64,000 bases of DNA, from positions 1,555,001-1,619,000 of the forward strand of contig NZ_CP126080.1 of the NCBI RefSeq assembly GCF_030122805.1, written 5' to 3'. Shown here in pieces: positions 43,828 through 53,186 of the stretch (position 1 is the stretch's first letter; every line of letters begins with the position of its first letter). Below the pieces are notes generated by a model. It was not told the origin of the DNA and did not search any database. It saw only the letters and a program-made list of their open reading frames with translations. The stretch is from Mesobacillus sp. AQ2 (lineage in GTDB: Bacteria > Bacillota > Bacilli > Bacillales > Cytobacillaceae). Made by a program: the position numbers and the translations under genes.

Positions 43828-43970
43828 TGAAAAAGCATGAGGCGCGTCACCAGAAGCCTTTGAACGTTGAGTTCGGCATGGAATTTGGCGATATTAATGC
43901 GGGAAAGTTTTATGAACAGCCGTTTGCTGGTAAAAAGGCGAAACATAAAGCTGAAAAGGACTGCAAATAA
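43824..43970 (+). CDS. SASP-like small protein 2 (48 residues)
   Basis: The product MMKKHEARHQKPLNVEFGME continues with FGDINAGKFYEQPF and a Lys-rich tail. It shares the EF-x2-EF...GKF pattern with its upstream neighbour, with which it overlaps at ATGA. The second ATG (43827) is also possible. It ends just before a bidirectional terminator. Confidence 0.7.
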   Translation: MMKKHEARHQKPLNVEFGMEFGDINAGKFYEQPFAGKKAKHKAEKDCK

Positions 43971-44000
43971 AGAAAGCCGGCTGAATCAAGCCGGCTTAAG
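43971..44000. terminator. Bidirectional terminator
   Basis: AAGCCGGC and GCCGGCTT pair around 7 bases and overlap the end of the radical SAM gene. Confidence 0.8.
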
Positions 44001-45746
44001 ATCTTCCTTTTTAATGGAAAAAAATTGAGGTTTTTCTGACTTGGAATCAAAATAGACAAGGATATGTGACGGTGAATCCTCTATTGTTCCATCTTTGATC
44101 AGTAAATCCAGATTGATTGTGATATCTTCTAGCAGGGTATGTTTGTACAGATCCTTTTCATTAAGCTTCAAATTCATGAACTCCTGGCCAAGGGCCCCAG
44201 GATTCTTAATGATTTCTCTATATAAATCAGATCGCTGCTTCTTATCAGATGACAGCTCCCACCATGGCTTTCGGGGCTTGTATTTCATGCTGGCGAGATA
44301 GTCGTATTTCATCAAACTGACAATTTGCTCAAGGTGCTCCACACCTTTTTCCTGCAGGAACTGGTAAAGTCTTTTAAATAAGTCCTCAAGCTGGTGGCCA
44401 ATCCTCGACCATCCTTTTGTTTCCCAGTATGAGCCGAATTCCTGGAAGAAATCGAATGGGGATGGAAAAACCTTTGTAACCAGGAATTCGACTGTATTAT
44501 CCATCCTGTGGTCATTCCAATACTTCTCAAGCACATCCTCAACCTGTTTGATCTTAATGATGTCATTAAAATCAAGTACATTATTCCCGAGGATTTCATA
44601 TGGCGAATGGTCCATATAGACATAATCATGGTCTGCGGCTCTCAGCCTTAATCCAGTCCCTCTGAGCATCTTCAGGAATCCAAGCTGCAATTCTTCCGGT
44701 CTCATCGCAAATACATCATTGAAGGTTTTTTTGAAGGAATGATAATCCTCTTCAGGTAAACCTGCAATCAAATCAAGGTGCTGGTCGATCTTGCCGCCTT
44801 CCTTGACCATGGTGACAGTCCGTTTCAGTTTATCGAAATTTTGTTTTCTCATGACCAGTTCATTTGTATAATCATTCGTTGACTGTACCCCAATCTCAAA
44901 GCGGAACAAGCCGGCAGGTGCCTCCTCGTTCAGGAAAGCGATCACCTCGGGCCGCATGATGTCGGCAGTGATTTCGAATTGGAACACCGTACCAGGGAGA
45001 TGCTCGTCAATGAGGAAACGGAACATTTCCATTGCGTAACTCCGGCTAATATTGAAAGTCCTGTCCACGAACTTAATGGTCTTCGCACCATTTGCCATTA
45101 AATAGCGGATATCATCCTTAATCTTCTCCCTATCAAAGTAACGGACACCGACTTCAATGGATGAGAGGCAAAATTGGCAGCTGAATGGACAGCCGCGGCT
45201 TGTTTCAACATAAGTTACCCTTTTTGAAAGATGGTCAGCATCCTCTTCGAAGCGATAGGGAGAGGGGAGGTCTTTTAAGTCAAGCTTATTGCGCTGAGGG
45301 TTCAGCTGGATGCCTCCTTCATTCCGGTAGGCGATGCCATGTACTTCTGAAAAGTCACGTCCGTTTGAAAAACCTGCCAGAAGCTGCTTTAATGTCTGTT
45401 CACCCTCACCTATGACAATCACGTCAAAATCAGGCACTTTTTCCATCCATTCCAGGACATCATAGGTAACCTCCGGGCCTCCCACGACAATTAGGATGTC
45501 CGGATTGATTTTCTTGATCATTTTAATGACTTTAATGGTTTCTTCGATGTTCCAAATATAGCAGCTGAAACCAATTACATCAGGTTTCTTTTGGATCAGA
45601 TCTGACACTATATTGATTACGGGATCCTTTATTGTATATTCAGCAATGGTCGCATCATATTCCGGCTGAGCATATGCTTTAAGATATCTGATGGCAAGGT
45701 TCGTGTGTATATACTTCGCGTTTAGCGTTGTTAAGACGATATTCAT
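43986..45746 (-). CDS. B12-binding-domain radical SAM protein with DUF4080
   Basis: The 586-residue protein has an N-terminal cobalamin-binding-like Rossmann domain (LTTLNAKYIHTNLAIRYLKA; IVVGGPEVTY), a radical SAM core with the CxxxCxxC motif in SRGCPFSCQFCLSS, and a C-terminal DUF4080-like domain. It is expected to carry a [4Fe-4S] cluster and SAM; the reaction and substrate are unknown. The ATG at 45746 follows AAAGGAG; the open frame to 45773 is an unsupported extension. Confidence 0.85.
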   Translation of the reverse strand: MNIVLTTLNAKYIHTNLAIRYLKAYAQPEYDATIAEYTIKDPVINIVSDLIQKKPDVIGFSCYIWNIEETIKVIKMIKKINPDILIVVGGPEVTYDVLEWMEKVPDFDVIVIGEGEQTLKQLLAGFSNGRDFSEVHGIAYRNEGGIQLNPQRNKLDLKDLPSPYRFEEDADHLSKRVTYVETSRGCPFSCQFCLSSIEVGVRYFDREKIKDDIRYLMANGAKTIKFVDRTFNISRSYAMEMFRFLIDEHLPGTVFQFEITADIMRPEVIAFLNEEAPAGLFRFEIGVQSTNDYTNELVMRKQNFDKLKRTVTMVKEGGKIDQHLDLIAGLPEEDYHSFKKTFNDVFAMRPEELQLGFLKMLRGTGLRLRAADHDYVYMDHSPYEILGNNVLDFNDIIKIKQVEDVLEKYWNDHRMDNTVEFLVTKVFPSPFDFFQEFGSYWETKGWSRIGHQLEDLFKRLYQFLQEKGVEHLEQIVSLMKYDYLASMKYKPRKPWWELSSDKKQRSDLYREIIKNPGALGQEFMNLKLNEKDLYKHTLLEDITINLDLLIKDGTIEDSPSHILVYFDSKSEKPQFFSIKKEDLKPA

Positions 45747-45839
45747 TTTAAAATCTCCTTTATAAAAATCCACAACAAGTCAACTTCCAATTATAGCTCA
45801 GTTTAGACAAAAAAGACAGGCTGAATCCTGTTGAAGAAA

Positions 45840-45877
45840 AGGAAAGAGCCATTCTCGATGAATGGCTCTTTTTCTAG
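45840..45877 (-). terminator. Terminator of the acyltransferase gene
   Basis: AAAGAGCCATTC and GAATGGCTCTTT form a 12-base perfect stem with loop TCGAT; T-rich sequence flanks both sides. Confidence 0.88.
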
Positions 45878-45883
45878 TCATAT

Positions 45884-46927
45884 CTACTGGCTCAACATTT
45901 TTCTGCGATAAAAGCGGACGATGGCTCCAATCCTGGTTTTAAGGCGGTTGATTCTTGATGTCTTGAACTCGATTAGCGGCTGGGCGAATGCGGCCGCATA
46001 TTTGCTTGACAGCAAGAGAGTCAGCACCAGGGCGATGAATGCGAGCAGGATAAAACGTTCGGGACTGTGGAAAAAGTCCTGGACCTCACTTTCGCGGAAA
46101 ACTCGGACAAAAAAACCATGCAGTAAATACACATAAAGTGTATTTTTCCCAAGATCAGTAAAGAAATATTGCTTTTTAGGCACGATTGTCAAGAAGCTAA
46201 ATACCATCAGCAGACTTAACAGGTAAAAGCTTAAGCGAGTAAACATGCTTGAAATCGATGCAGCTTCCATCATAGAATAGGGCTTTGATCCAAGAAGCCA
46301 TTTATAGTCAATATCCGGATTGAAGTAGAATCCTAAAAAAACGACTGTGAATGAAATGAGCGCGCCAATTTTAAACGAAGGCCTTGTCAATGTTTTAATA
46401 TGGTCCTTCGTTAAATGGTATCCCAGCAGGAACAATGGAAAGTATACGAATGTCCTGGATAGACTCAAATAATTGGATATCCAGTCAACATAGCCTACAC
46501 CGAGCCCCAAGCCAAAAGCAATCAAAAGACCTGTAGGTGCGCTAAGCTTTGCAAAACCAATCAACATAAGGTTCCAGCAGAACAGGCTGATCAAGAACCA
46601 TAATGACCAGTGCGGATTCAGCGGATCGATCGTAAAGGTCGATTTGCTGTATAGAAAATAGAAAAAAATTGAATAGATGAGCTGGAAAATGAAATATGGC
46701 AGAATCAATTTCTTGGCTATTTTCATTACATAACCCTTTTTGTTGAAGCCTCTTGCAAAAAAGCCTGAAACCAGGATGAAGGCTGGCATATGGAATGTAT
46801 ATATGACTTTATAAATATTGTAGATCATTTCATTGTCTTCAATGAACGAGCGCAAAAGATGGCCAAATACGACGAAAAAAATCAAGATGAACTTGGCATT
46901 GTCAAAGTAGTAATCTCGCTTCTTCAT
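45884..46927 (-). CDS. Membrane acyltransferase (acyltransferase 3 family, YkrP-like)
   Basis: The 347-residue polytopic protein belongs to the acyltransferase 3 family, which moves acyl groups onto extracellular sugars. The N-terminal DYYFDNAKFILIFFVVFGHLL with the family His, FHMPAFILVSGFFAR, and about ten membrane helices are visible. No SGNH domain is fused. B. subtilis YkrP, near kinE, is the likely counterpart by position. The acceptor is unknown. The ATG at 46927 follows GGGAGG. Confidence 0.82.
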   Translation of the reverse strand: MKKRDYYFDNAKFILIFFVVFGHLLRSFIEDNEMIYNIYKVIYTFHMPAFILVSGFFARGFNKKGYVMKIAKKLILPYFIFQLIYSIFFYFLYSKSTFTIDPLNPHWSLWFLISLFCWNLMLIGFAKLSAPTGLLIAFGLGLGVGYVDWISNYLSLSRTFVYFPLFLLGYHLTKDHIKTLTRPSFKIGALISFTVVFLGFYFNPDIDYKWLLGSKPYSMMEAASISSMFTRLSFYLLSLLMVFSFLTIVPKKQYFFTDLGKNTLYVYLLHGFFVRVFRESEVQDFFHSPERFILLAFIALVLTLLLSSKYAAAFAQPLIEFKTSRINRLKTRIGAIVRFYRRKMLSQ

Positions 46928-47020
46928 ATTTCCTCCCTTAATTAGAGACCCCCAAAAAATACTCACCTATATTTACCCTTTTCAGGACAAAGACAAACCA
47001 GGCTATTTGCTCAAAATTAA

Positions 47021-47060
47021 GGAACTGGTTCCTGGTTCAGGAATCGTTTCCTGAATCAGG
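47021..47060. promoter_or_regulatory. Two adjacent dyads between divergent genes
   Basis: GGAACTGGTTCC (47021-47032) is followed by a 13-base inverted repeat, CCTGGTTCAGGAA / TTCCTGAATCAGG (47031-47043 / 47048-47060) with loop TCGT and one G-T pair. There is no T run, so an operator or leader structure is more likely than a terminator. Confidence 0.5.
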
Positions 47061-47272
47061 GTTAAGTGCTGTATTAATACAATTTCATCTCTGTTATATA
47101 AAAGGAATCCATTATAGCATACGGATTAAGTGAATAATTTTTGGGTGTGTTCTAATAAAAAAATTCAAATGTTTGATATATGTCACAGCTTAATGATCTT
47201 GTTATCTATAAAATTAAAAGTGGGGAATGTTCACATTCAATTACCTTAACAACAAAATTGGGGAGGGAGATT

Positions 47273-48286
47273 ATGTCTATCTTACCGAAGAAGAATGAAT
47301 TAGGGTTTTATGAGATAAGGCTTGAATCGATTGGGGGGCTTGGCGCCAACCTTGCCGGAAAGATGCTTGCCGAAGCAGGAGTTCTTGGTCTTGGGCTGAA
47401 TGGTTCCAACTTTTCTTCATATGGTTCCGAGAAAAAAGGCTCGCCGGTAAAAAGTTTTGTCCGGTTCTGTGATCCAGATACTGAAATCAGGGTCCATAGT
47501 CCGATAGAAGAGCCGCATGTTGTTGGTGTCTTCCATGAAGCGCTTTACAAAACGGTTGACGTTGTCAGCGGCTTGCGCCCGGATGGAATCCTGCTCGTTA
47601 ACTCAACAAGGGATTTTGATGATATCAAACAAGACCTTCAGCTCGAATATGGAACACTCGCGATTGTCGATGCACTTTCGATTGCCGTCGAGGAAAAAAC
47701 GAAGGTGAATACTGCGATGCTTGGAGCTTTGTACCGCATTATTGACTTTCTTGATCCTGAAGCAATGAAACATGTAATCCGTAAAACTTTCGAAAAGAAA
47801 TATCCTCATTTGGTAGAACCAAACATTCGAACATTCGAAAGGGGCTATAATGAGGTCCAATTCAAGACATACGAACTTGAAGAAGGAGCACAGGGCAAAG
47901 ATTTCAAGCGTCCAATACCGCTGCTAGGCTATGAAACACAGGGTCTTGGCGGAGTCATTACTGCCCAGGCAAACAGCATTCTCAAAGATTTAAGCGGTTC
48001 CAGACAGGGATTCGTGCCGCAATTCAACCAGGCAGACTGTATCAACTGCGCGGCATGTGACACTGCATGTCCTGATTATTGCTTTGTCTGGGAAGAAGGC
48101 GAAGATAAGCGCGGAAGAAAGCAAATGTTCCTGAAGGGAATCGACTACCAATATTGCAAAGGATGCCTGAAATGTGTCGAGGCATGTCCTACATCAGCAT
48201 TAAGCGAACTGAGGGAAATGATCGGCTATGCTGAGGAAAATCAAGTAAAACAAAACTATCCTTATGTGACTGGAGGGGTTTCTTAA
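47273..48286 (+). CDS. 2-oxoacid:ferredoxin oxidoreductase, gamma-delta fusion
   Basis: The 337-residue protein joins a gamma domain (residues about 14-200, RLESIGGLGANLAGKMLAEA) with a 2x[4Fe-4S] ferredoxin-like delta domain. The cluster motifs are CINCAACDTACP (Cys 256, 259, 262, 266) and CKGCLKCVEACP (Cys 295, 298, 301, 305). It forms an enzyme with the next gene, whose ATG overlaps its TAA by one base. The ATG at 47273 has GGGAGGGAG; the open frame from 47180 is longer but unsupported. Pyruvate and branched-chain oxoacids are the likeliest substrates by subunit order, but this is not proven. Confidence 0.88.
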   Translation: MSILPKKNELGFYEIRLESIGGLGANLAGKMLAEAGVLGLGLNGSNFSSYGSEKKGSPVKSFVRFCDPDTEIRVHSPIEEPHVVGVFHEALYKTVDVVSGLRPDGILLVNSTRDFDDIKQDLQLEYGTLAIVDALSIAVEEKTKVNTAMLGALYRIIDFLDPEAMKHVIRKTFEKKYPHLVEPNIRTFERGYNEVQFKTYELEEGAQGKDFKRPIPLLGYETQGLGGVITAQANSILKDLSGSRQGFVPQFNQADCINCAACDTACPDYCFVWEEGEDKRGRKQMFLKGIDYQYCKGCLKCVEACPTSALSELREMIGYAEENQVKQNYPYVTGGVS

Positions 48287-50580
48287 TGTCCATTCTTGAA
48301 GAGAATATAAAAGCAATGAGCACAGCAGAGCAGGTGGCCACTTTTGAATCGGGAAATGAAATGGCGGCAATGGCTGCAGCTCAGATCAATTATCATATCA
48401 TGGGCTATTTTCCAATCACCCCTTCAACAGAAGTCGCCCAGTATCTGGACATGATGAAAGCAAGGGGAGAGCATGATATCAAGTTGATCCCTGCTGATGG
48501 CGAGCATGGTTCCGCGGGAATCTGCTATGGAGCTGCTGCAACGGGAGCGCGCGTGTTCAACGCAACAAGCGCGAATGGATTGATGTACATGCTTGAACAG
48601 CTTCCGGTCCAATCCGGCACACGGTATCCGATGGTACTGAACCTGGTCACACGCTCAATCAGCGGTCCGCTTGATATTCGCGGCGACCATTCAGATTTGT
48701 ATTTTGCCTTGAATACCGGGTGGGTGATCCTGACAGCGAGAACGCCTCAGGCGGTTTATGATATGAATATCATGGCGCTGAAAATAGCTGAGCATTCCGA
48801 TGTCCGCCTGCCGGTGATGGTTGCCTATGATGGCTTCTTCACATCACATCAAAAGCGGAAAGTGAATTATTTCAAGGATCGTGCAGTCGTCCAAAAATTT
48901 GTTGGAGAGGCACCGACTGAATACAATTTCGCGCGAGATCCTAAGAAGCCGTTGACGATTGGTGCGCACATGAATGGCGACGACTTGATCAACAACCACT
49001 TCCAGCAATCAGAAGCAATATACAGAGCGAAAGATGTTTATAAGGAAGTGGCTGCAGAGTATGCAAAACTGTCAGGCCGCAATTATGACATTCTCGATCT
49101 CTATAAAATGGAGGATGCGGAAGTAGCGCTGTTTCTTTTGAACTCAGCTGCAGAATCTGCCAAGGATGTTGTAGACAGACTGAGGGAGCAAGGAATCAAG
49201 GCAGGCGTCATTAGCCCTAACATTATCCGTCCATTCCCTGCTCAGGAAATCAGGGAAGCTTTAAAGAATGTGAAATCCCTTCTTGTTGGGGAAAGAGCAG
49301 ATTCTTACGGCGGACATGGCCCGAACCTGACGCACGAAATCAAGTCCGCGCTTCAGGAAGACAGGAACAATGGAACCATCGTCCAGAGCAGGGTGTTCGG
49401 CTTGGGCGGCAAGGACTTTTATGCAGATGATGCTGAAGCATTTTTTGCTCTGGCGATGGATGCTATGGAAAAAGGCTACGCCGAAAAACCTTTCGACTAC
49501 TACGGACATATTCCTGGCGAACCCGATAAAACATTGAAGACTGTCATTGAACCTCAGCATGGTGATGTGTATAAATCAGGACTCATCCAGGTAACTAGGG
49601 ATGAAGAGAAAAACAAACTGAATGTTAAAATTCCGCCATTAAGGGCGCTGACTTCAAAGCCAAAACGGATTGCCTCAGGCCATGGTGCATGTCCTGGCTG
49701 CGGTATTTTTGGCGGACTTGAAATGTTCTTCAAAGGCATAGAAGGAGATCTTGTCATCCTGTTCCAGACGGGCTGTGCGTATGTTGTTACAACAGCATAT
49801 CCTCACACATCCCATAAACAGACGACGATCCATAATCTGTTCCAGAACGGGGCAGCAACACTGTCAGGGACACTGGAGGCATTCCTTGAATTGAAGCGCC
49901 GCGGTGAAATCGAAGTGTCAGCAGATGCCACATTTGTTATGGTAACCGGAGATGGCGGCATGGACATCGGTATGGGATCGGCAATCGGAACAGCGCTGCG
50001 CGGCCATAAACTGATCATGCTTGAATATGATAACGAGGGATATATGAATACAGGTTCGCAGCTTTCATATTCCACTCCATTTGGCCATATGACCAGCACA
50101 TCGAATGTAGGAAAGGCCCAAAAAGGAAAGGCGTTCCACCATAAGGATACTGCACAAATCATGGCTTCAACCAATATACCTTATGTCTTCACGGGTACAG
50201 AGGCATTCCCTCAGGATCTTTTGAAAAAGGCAGCGAAGGCACAATGGTATGCCCAGAACGTGGGAACTGTGTATGGCAAGCTTCTGATCACTTGTCCGCT
50301 TAACTGGAAGTCCGAAGATCGCTATGGACAGACGATCGTTGAAGCAGCAGTCAATTCCAACTTCTTCCCGCTTTATGAAGTGGAGCAGGGAATCACGAAT
50401 ATAACATATGACCCTGAAGCGAAAAACAAGAAAATCCATCTGTCAGACTGGCTAAAATATATGGGAAAAACAAAGCATTTGTTAAAAGAAGAAAACAAAA
50501 ACATGCTTGTTGAATTCGAAGAAGAAGTTGAAAAAAGATGGCAGCGCCTTAAGGCAAAGCACGAAAACGAATATTTATAA
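48286..50580 (+). CDS. 2-oxoacid:ferredoxin oxidoreductase, alpha-beta fusion
   Basis: The 764-residue protein carries an alpha (pyrimidine-binding) part (FPITPSTEVAQYLD; PADGEHGSAG) and a beta (thiamine diphosphate) part. The beta part has CPGCG (Cys 469, 472), a third Cys at 497 and a fourth at 670, the CX2C-X24-C...C pattern of OFOR beta clusters. The ThDP motif is GDGGMDIGMG...DNEGYMNTG. It oxidises a 2-oxoacid to acyl-CoA with reduction of ferredoxin, or works in reverse. Two polypeptides replace the four of the POR/VOR type. Confidence 0.9.
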   Translation: MSILEENIKAMSTAEQVATFESGNEMAAMAAAQINYHIMGYFPITPSTEVAQYLDMMKARGEHDIKLIPADGEHGSAGICYGAAATGARVFNATSANGLMYMLEQLPVQSGTRYPMVLNLVTRSISGPLDIRGDHSDLYFALNTGWVILTARTPQAVYDMNIMALKIAEHSDVRLPVMVAYDGFFTSHQKRKVNYFKDRAVVQKFVGEAPTEYNFARDPKKPLTIGAHMNGDDLINNHFQQSEAIYRAKDVYKEVAAEYAKLSGRNYDILDLYKMEDAEVALFLLNSAAESAKDVVDRLREQGIKAGVISPNIIRPFPAQEIREALKNVKSLLVGERADSYGGHGPNLTHEIKSALQEDRNNGTIVQSRVFGLGGKDFYADDAEAFFALAMDAMEKGYAEKPFDYYGHIPGEPDKTLKTVIEPQHGDVYKSGLIQVTRDEEKNKLNVKIPPLRALTSKPKRIASGHGACPGCGIFGGLEMFFKGIEGDLVILFQTGCAYVVTTAYPHTSHKQTTIHNLFQNGAATLSGTLEAFLELKRRGEIEVSADATFVMVTGDGGMDIGMGSAIGTALRGHKLIMLEYDNEGYMNTGSQLSYSTPFGHMTSTSNVGKAQKGKAFHHKDTAQIMASTNIPYVFTGTEAFPQDLLKKAAKAQWYAQNVGTVYGKLLITCPLNWKSEDRYGQTIVEAAVNSNFFPLYEVEQGITNITYDPEAKNKKIHLSDWLKYMGKTKHLLKEENKNMLVEFEEEVEKRWQRLKAKHENEYL

Positions 50581-50587
50581 GAATTTA

Positions 50588-50616
50588 AGAAGCCGGGGAT
50601 TCCCGGCTTTTTTTTT
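50588..50616 (+). terminator. Terminator after the oxidoreductase genes
   Basis: AAGCCGGG and CCCGGCTT pair around GATT and are followed by T9. Confidence 0.92.
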
Positions 50617-50735
50617 CAACAGTGTCTGCCAAAAAGTCTTGTAAATAAGCAGGAAATAATCACGAAATTAAAGGGATTTTCAACATCAATGTAGAATTTA
50701 CTAGAAAAATGGGAATCCGACAAGGAGGCTTTCTG

Positions 50736-52313
50736 GTGAGTAGTGCTAATGGACGGGATGATATTAAGGCACTGAAGGGAAAAATAGCCGCTTTAGAAAA
50801 AGAAAATTCCTTTTTAAAAGAGATGGTAAAAGACCAGCAAGCAGCCGCTGATTGTTCATTCGATGTGGAACCAGATGCCAGCCAAACAAATTTAGATGAA
50901 AGATTTCTCGATGACGGAGGCTTATTAAAAAGCTTATTCCGCGAAGCGCTTGACGGCATTGTGTTTTGGGGGACATCTGGACAGATCATTGCAGCAAATC
51001 AAGCGACCTGCAAAATTTTTGGCCTTACTCTGGATGAATTAGTGAAACATAAAATCTCGGATTTTATTTATCAAAAAGATGAGAAATATAGCGAAATGAA
51101 AAAAATCATCAAAGAAAAAGGCGCGCTGCGTGAGGAAGCGTTCTTCTTGCTGCCAAGCGGGGAGAAACGGCTTCTTGAATTTACCGTCAAGCTAAATGCT
51201 GGTGACGGGTACCATATGACGATTGTGCGGGATGCAAGTGATCGATTCCGAATGGAACAGGAAATACGCAAGAGCGAAGAGAGGTTCAGGAAAATCTTTG
51301 AGGGGTCAATCGAGGGCATGATTCTCTGGGATGAAAATTGCAAACACTATGAAATCAACCCTTCCGGCATGGCGAAGCTTGGATTGAAGCCAGAAGGCCT
51401 GGAAGAAGAAAATTTCAGGAAGCTTTTCCTTAGCCTTGGATTATCCGAAGCCCTGATTGATGACAAGATTGAAGAACTGATGCGAAAAGGAAGGCTGGAT
51501 GGAAGGATTACCATCCCATATGAAGATGGCAGGTTGAAGCATTTTGAATACACGGTCAAACGGCATCTGGTCGACACCCTGAATTTGATTATCTTCAGGA
51601 ATATCACTGAAAAAGTCGAAATGGAAGCACAGCTCCGAAAATCCGACACTTTGAATATATTAGGGGAGCTGGCAGCTGGGATAGCTCATGAAATCCGGAA
51701 TCCAATGACTGCGCTCAAAGGATTCATCCAGCTTCTTGAGAACAGCTCGGGTGATAAGTATTCCCTTTATTTCCAGGTGATCAAATCAGAACTCCAGAGG
51801 ATAGACTCGATCATAAATGAGTTCCTCATCCTTGCCAAGCCGCAGGCCATTAAGTATGTCAAAGAAGATATTTCGAAAATAATGAAGGAGACCGTTGACC
51901 TTCTGACAGCACAGGCAGTCCTCCATGACGTTCAATTCAGGACGATTTATGACGACAGTTTACCCAATCTCTTTTGTGAACCGAATCAGTTGAAAAAAGT
52001 ATTTATCAATATCATAAAAAATGCCATTGAAGTCATGCCAAAAGGCGGATTCGTATATATTGAAATCAGCAAGGCACCAGGGAACAAGATACATATTTCA
52101 ATCAAGGATGAGGGAGAGGGAATCCCTGCTGATAAAATTGAGAAGCTTGGGGAACCATTTTACACAACAAAAGAAAGAGGAACTGGCCTGGGACTAATGG
52201 TTAGTTTCAAAATTATTGAAGAACATGGAGGAACGATTGAAGTAGAAAGCGAACTGGGACACGGAACTACTTTCCATCTGTATTTGCCAATCACTGAAGG
52301 AACGCCTGATTGA
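50736..52313 (+). CDS. Sporulation-type sensor histidine kinase with two PAS domains (KinE-like)
   Basis: This soluble 525-residue kinase has a short coiled coil at the N-terminus, two PAS domains (about residues 65-190 and 190-315), then a HisKA domain with the phospho-His in AAGIAHEIRNPMTALKGF and an HATPase_c domain (NAIEVMPKGG, DEGEGIPADK, GTGLGLMVSF). No response regulator gene is adjacent, as for the orphan kinases of the Spo0A phosphorelay. Its position near mtn genes matches B. subtilis kinE. The GTG at 50736 follows AAGGAGG; the upstream ATG at 50709 is rejected. Confidence 0.83.
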   Translation: MSSANGRDDIKALKGKIAALEKENSFLKEMVKDQQAAADCSFDVEPDASQTNLDERFLDDGGLLKSLFREALDGIVFWGTSGQIIAANQATCKIFGLTLDELVKHKISDFIYQKDEKYSEMKKIIKEKGALREEAFFLLPSGEKRLLEFTVKLNAGDGYHMTIVRDASDRFRMEQEIRKSEERFRKIFEGSIEGMILWDENCKHYEINPSGMAKLGLKPEGLEEENFRKLFLSLGLSEALIDDKIEELMRKGRLDGRITIPYEDGRLKHFEYTVKRHLVDTLNLIIFRNITEKVEMEAQLRKSDTLNILGELAAGIAHEIRNPMTALKGFIQLLENSSGDKYSLYFQVIKSELQRIDSIINEFLILAKPQAIKYVKEDISKIMKETVDLLTAQAVLHDVQFRTIYDDSLPNLFCEPNQLKKVFINIIKNAIEVMPKGGFVYIEISKAPGNKIHISIKDEGEGIPADKIEKLGEPFYTTKERGTGLGLMVSFKIIEEHGGTIEVESELGHGTTFHLYLPITEGTPD

Positions 52314-52333
52314 ATGATAATCAGGCGTTTTTT
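52303..52333 (+). terminator. Terminator overlapping the kinase stop codon
   Basis: ACGCCTGATT and AATCAGGCGT pair around 7 bases and are followed by T6. Confidence 0.9.
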
Positions 52334-52529
52334 TGATCTTGTTGAGCGACAGTCTCTCAGAATTTTATCAAGATAGGGCTTCGCCAGTTTTGGAAGAAAA
52401 TCACTCTGTTTAAACCATAATGAGCAATGTGAAATAAGTGAAAATGAAAAGAGCTTTTCAAATAACGGAAGATGCTATATATTAGATGTATACCTAATTA
52501 GATGATCATGAAATAATGGAGGGATTATC

Positions 52530-53114
52530 ATTCAGCTGGATAGAATTGTCGCTTTTCATAAAGCAATGGGCGACCCTACAAGGATAAGAATTGTTGCGCT
52601 GCTGGCCCGCGGGCCGCTTCATGGCCAGGCGATCGCTGGCAAATTAGGCCTCACGCCGCCCACAATCACACATCATATAAAAAAACTGCGTGATGTCAAT
52701 GTCATCATTGAGCGCCGGGATAAGAACACAATCTATTTCCATTTGAACGAGTCGGTCATCAAGCAGCAGACCAAGTCGCTTGGCAAGTTAATCATGAAAA
52801 AGGAAGAGGAGGTGGAAGCATTGCTCGATCAGAATATCGAAAGGCAGAAGGTCATTGAGAATTTCATGACAAAAGACGGTAAATTAAAAAATATTCCGGC
52901 CCAGCGGAAGAAAAGGCTGATGATTTTTGAATACATGATCCGTGGTTTAAAAGCGGGTAAAAAATACCCGGAAAAAGAGTTGAACGAATATATTAAAAAG
53001 TTTTACGAGGACTATGCTACAATCAGGCGTGAATTCATCATCAATCACTATATGTATCGCGAAAATGGGATTTACGAACTGAATCCGGAAGAGATGTGGG
53101 CACAACCAGAGTGA
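52530..53114 (+). CDS. ArsR-type regulator with DUF2087, apparent ATT start
   Basis: The 194-residue product has an ArsR-like winged helix (FHKAMGDPTRIRIVALLARG; LGLTPPTITHHIKKLRDVNV) and a C-terminal DUF2087 domain (FMTKDGKLKNIPAQRKKRLM). No metal-binding Cys pair is seen. The only ATG (52566) has no ribosome binding site and would cut into the first helix. GGAGGG lies 6 bases before an ATT at 52530, which gives the complete domain (QLDRIVAFHKAMGDPTR). An upstream stop closes the frame. The regulated genes are unknown. Confidence 0.75.
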   Translation: MQLDRIVAFHKAMGDPTRIRIVALLARGPLHGQAIAGKLGLTPPTITHHIKKLRDVNVIIERRDKNTIYFHLNESVIKQQTKSLGKLIMKKEEEVEALLDQNIERQKVIENFMTKDGKLKNIPAQRKKRLMIFEYMIRGLKAGKKYPEKELNEYIKKFYEDYATIRREFIINHYMYRENGIYELNPEEMWAQPE

Positions 53115-53131
53115 TGGTTCTATTATCTCAT

Positions 53132-53171
53132 TCAAAAAAACCGCCACAGGGCTTTTCCCAGGCGGTTTTTT
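53132..53171. terminator. Bidirectional terminator
   Basis: AAAAAACCGCC and GGCGGTTTTTT form a long stem with an inner GGG/CCC pairing, between convergent genes. Confidence 0.9.
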
Positions 53172-53186
53172 TGCTGGATATATGCA

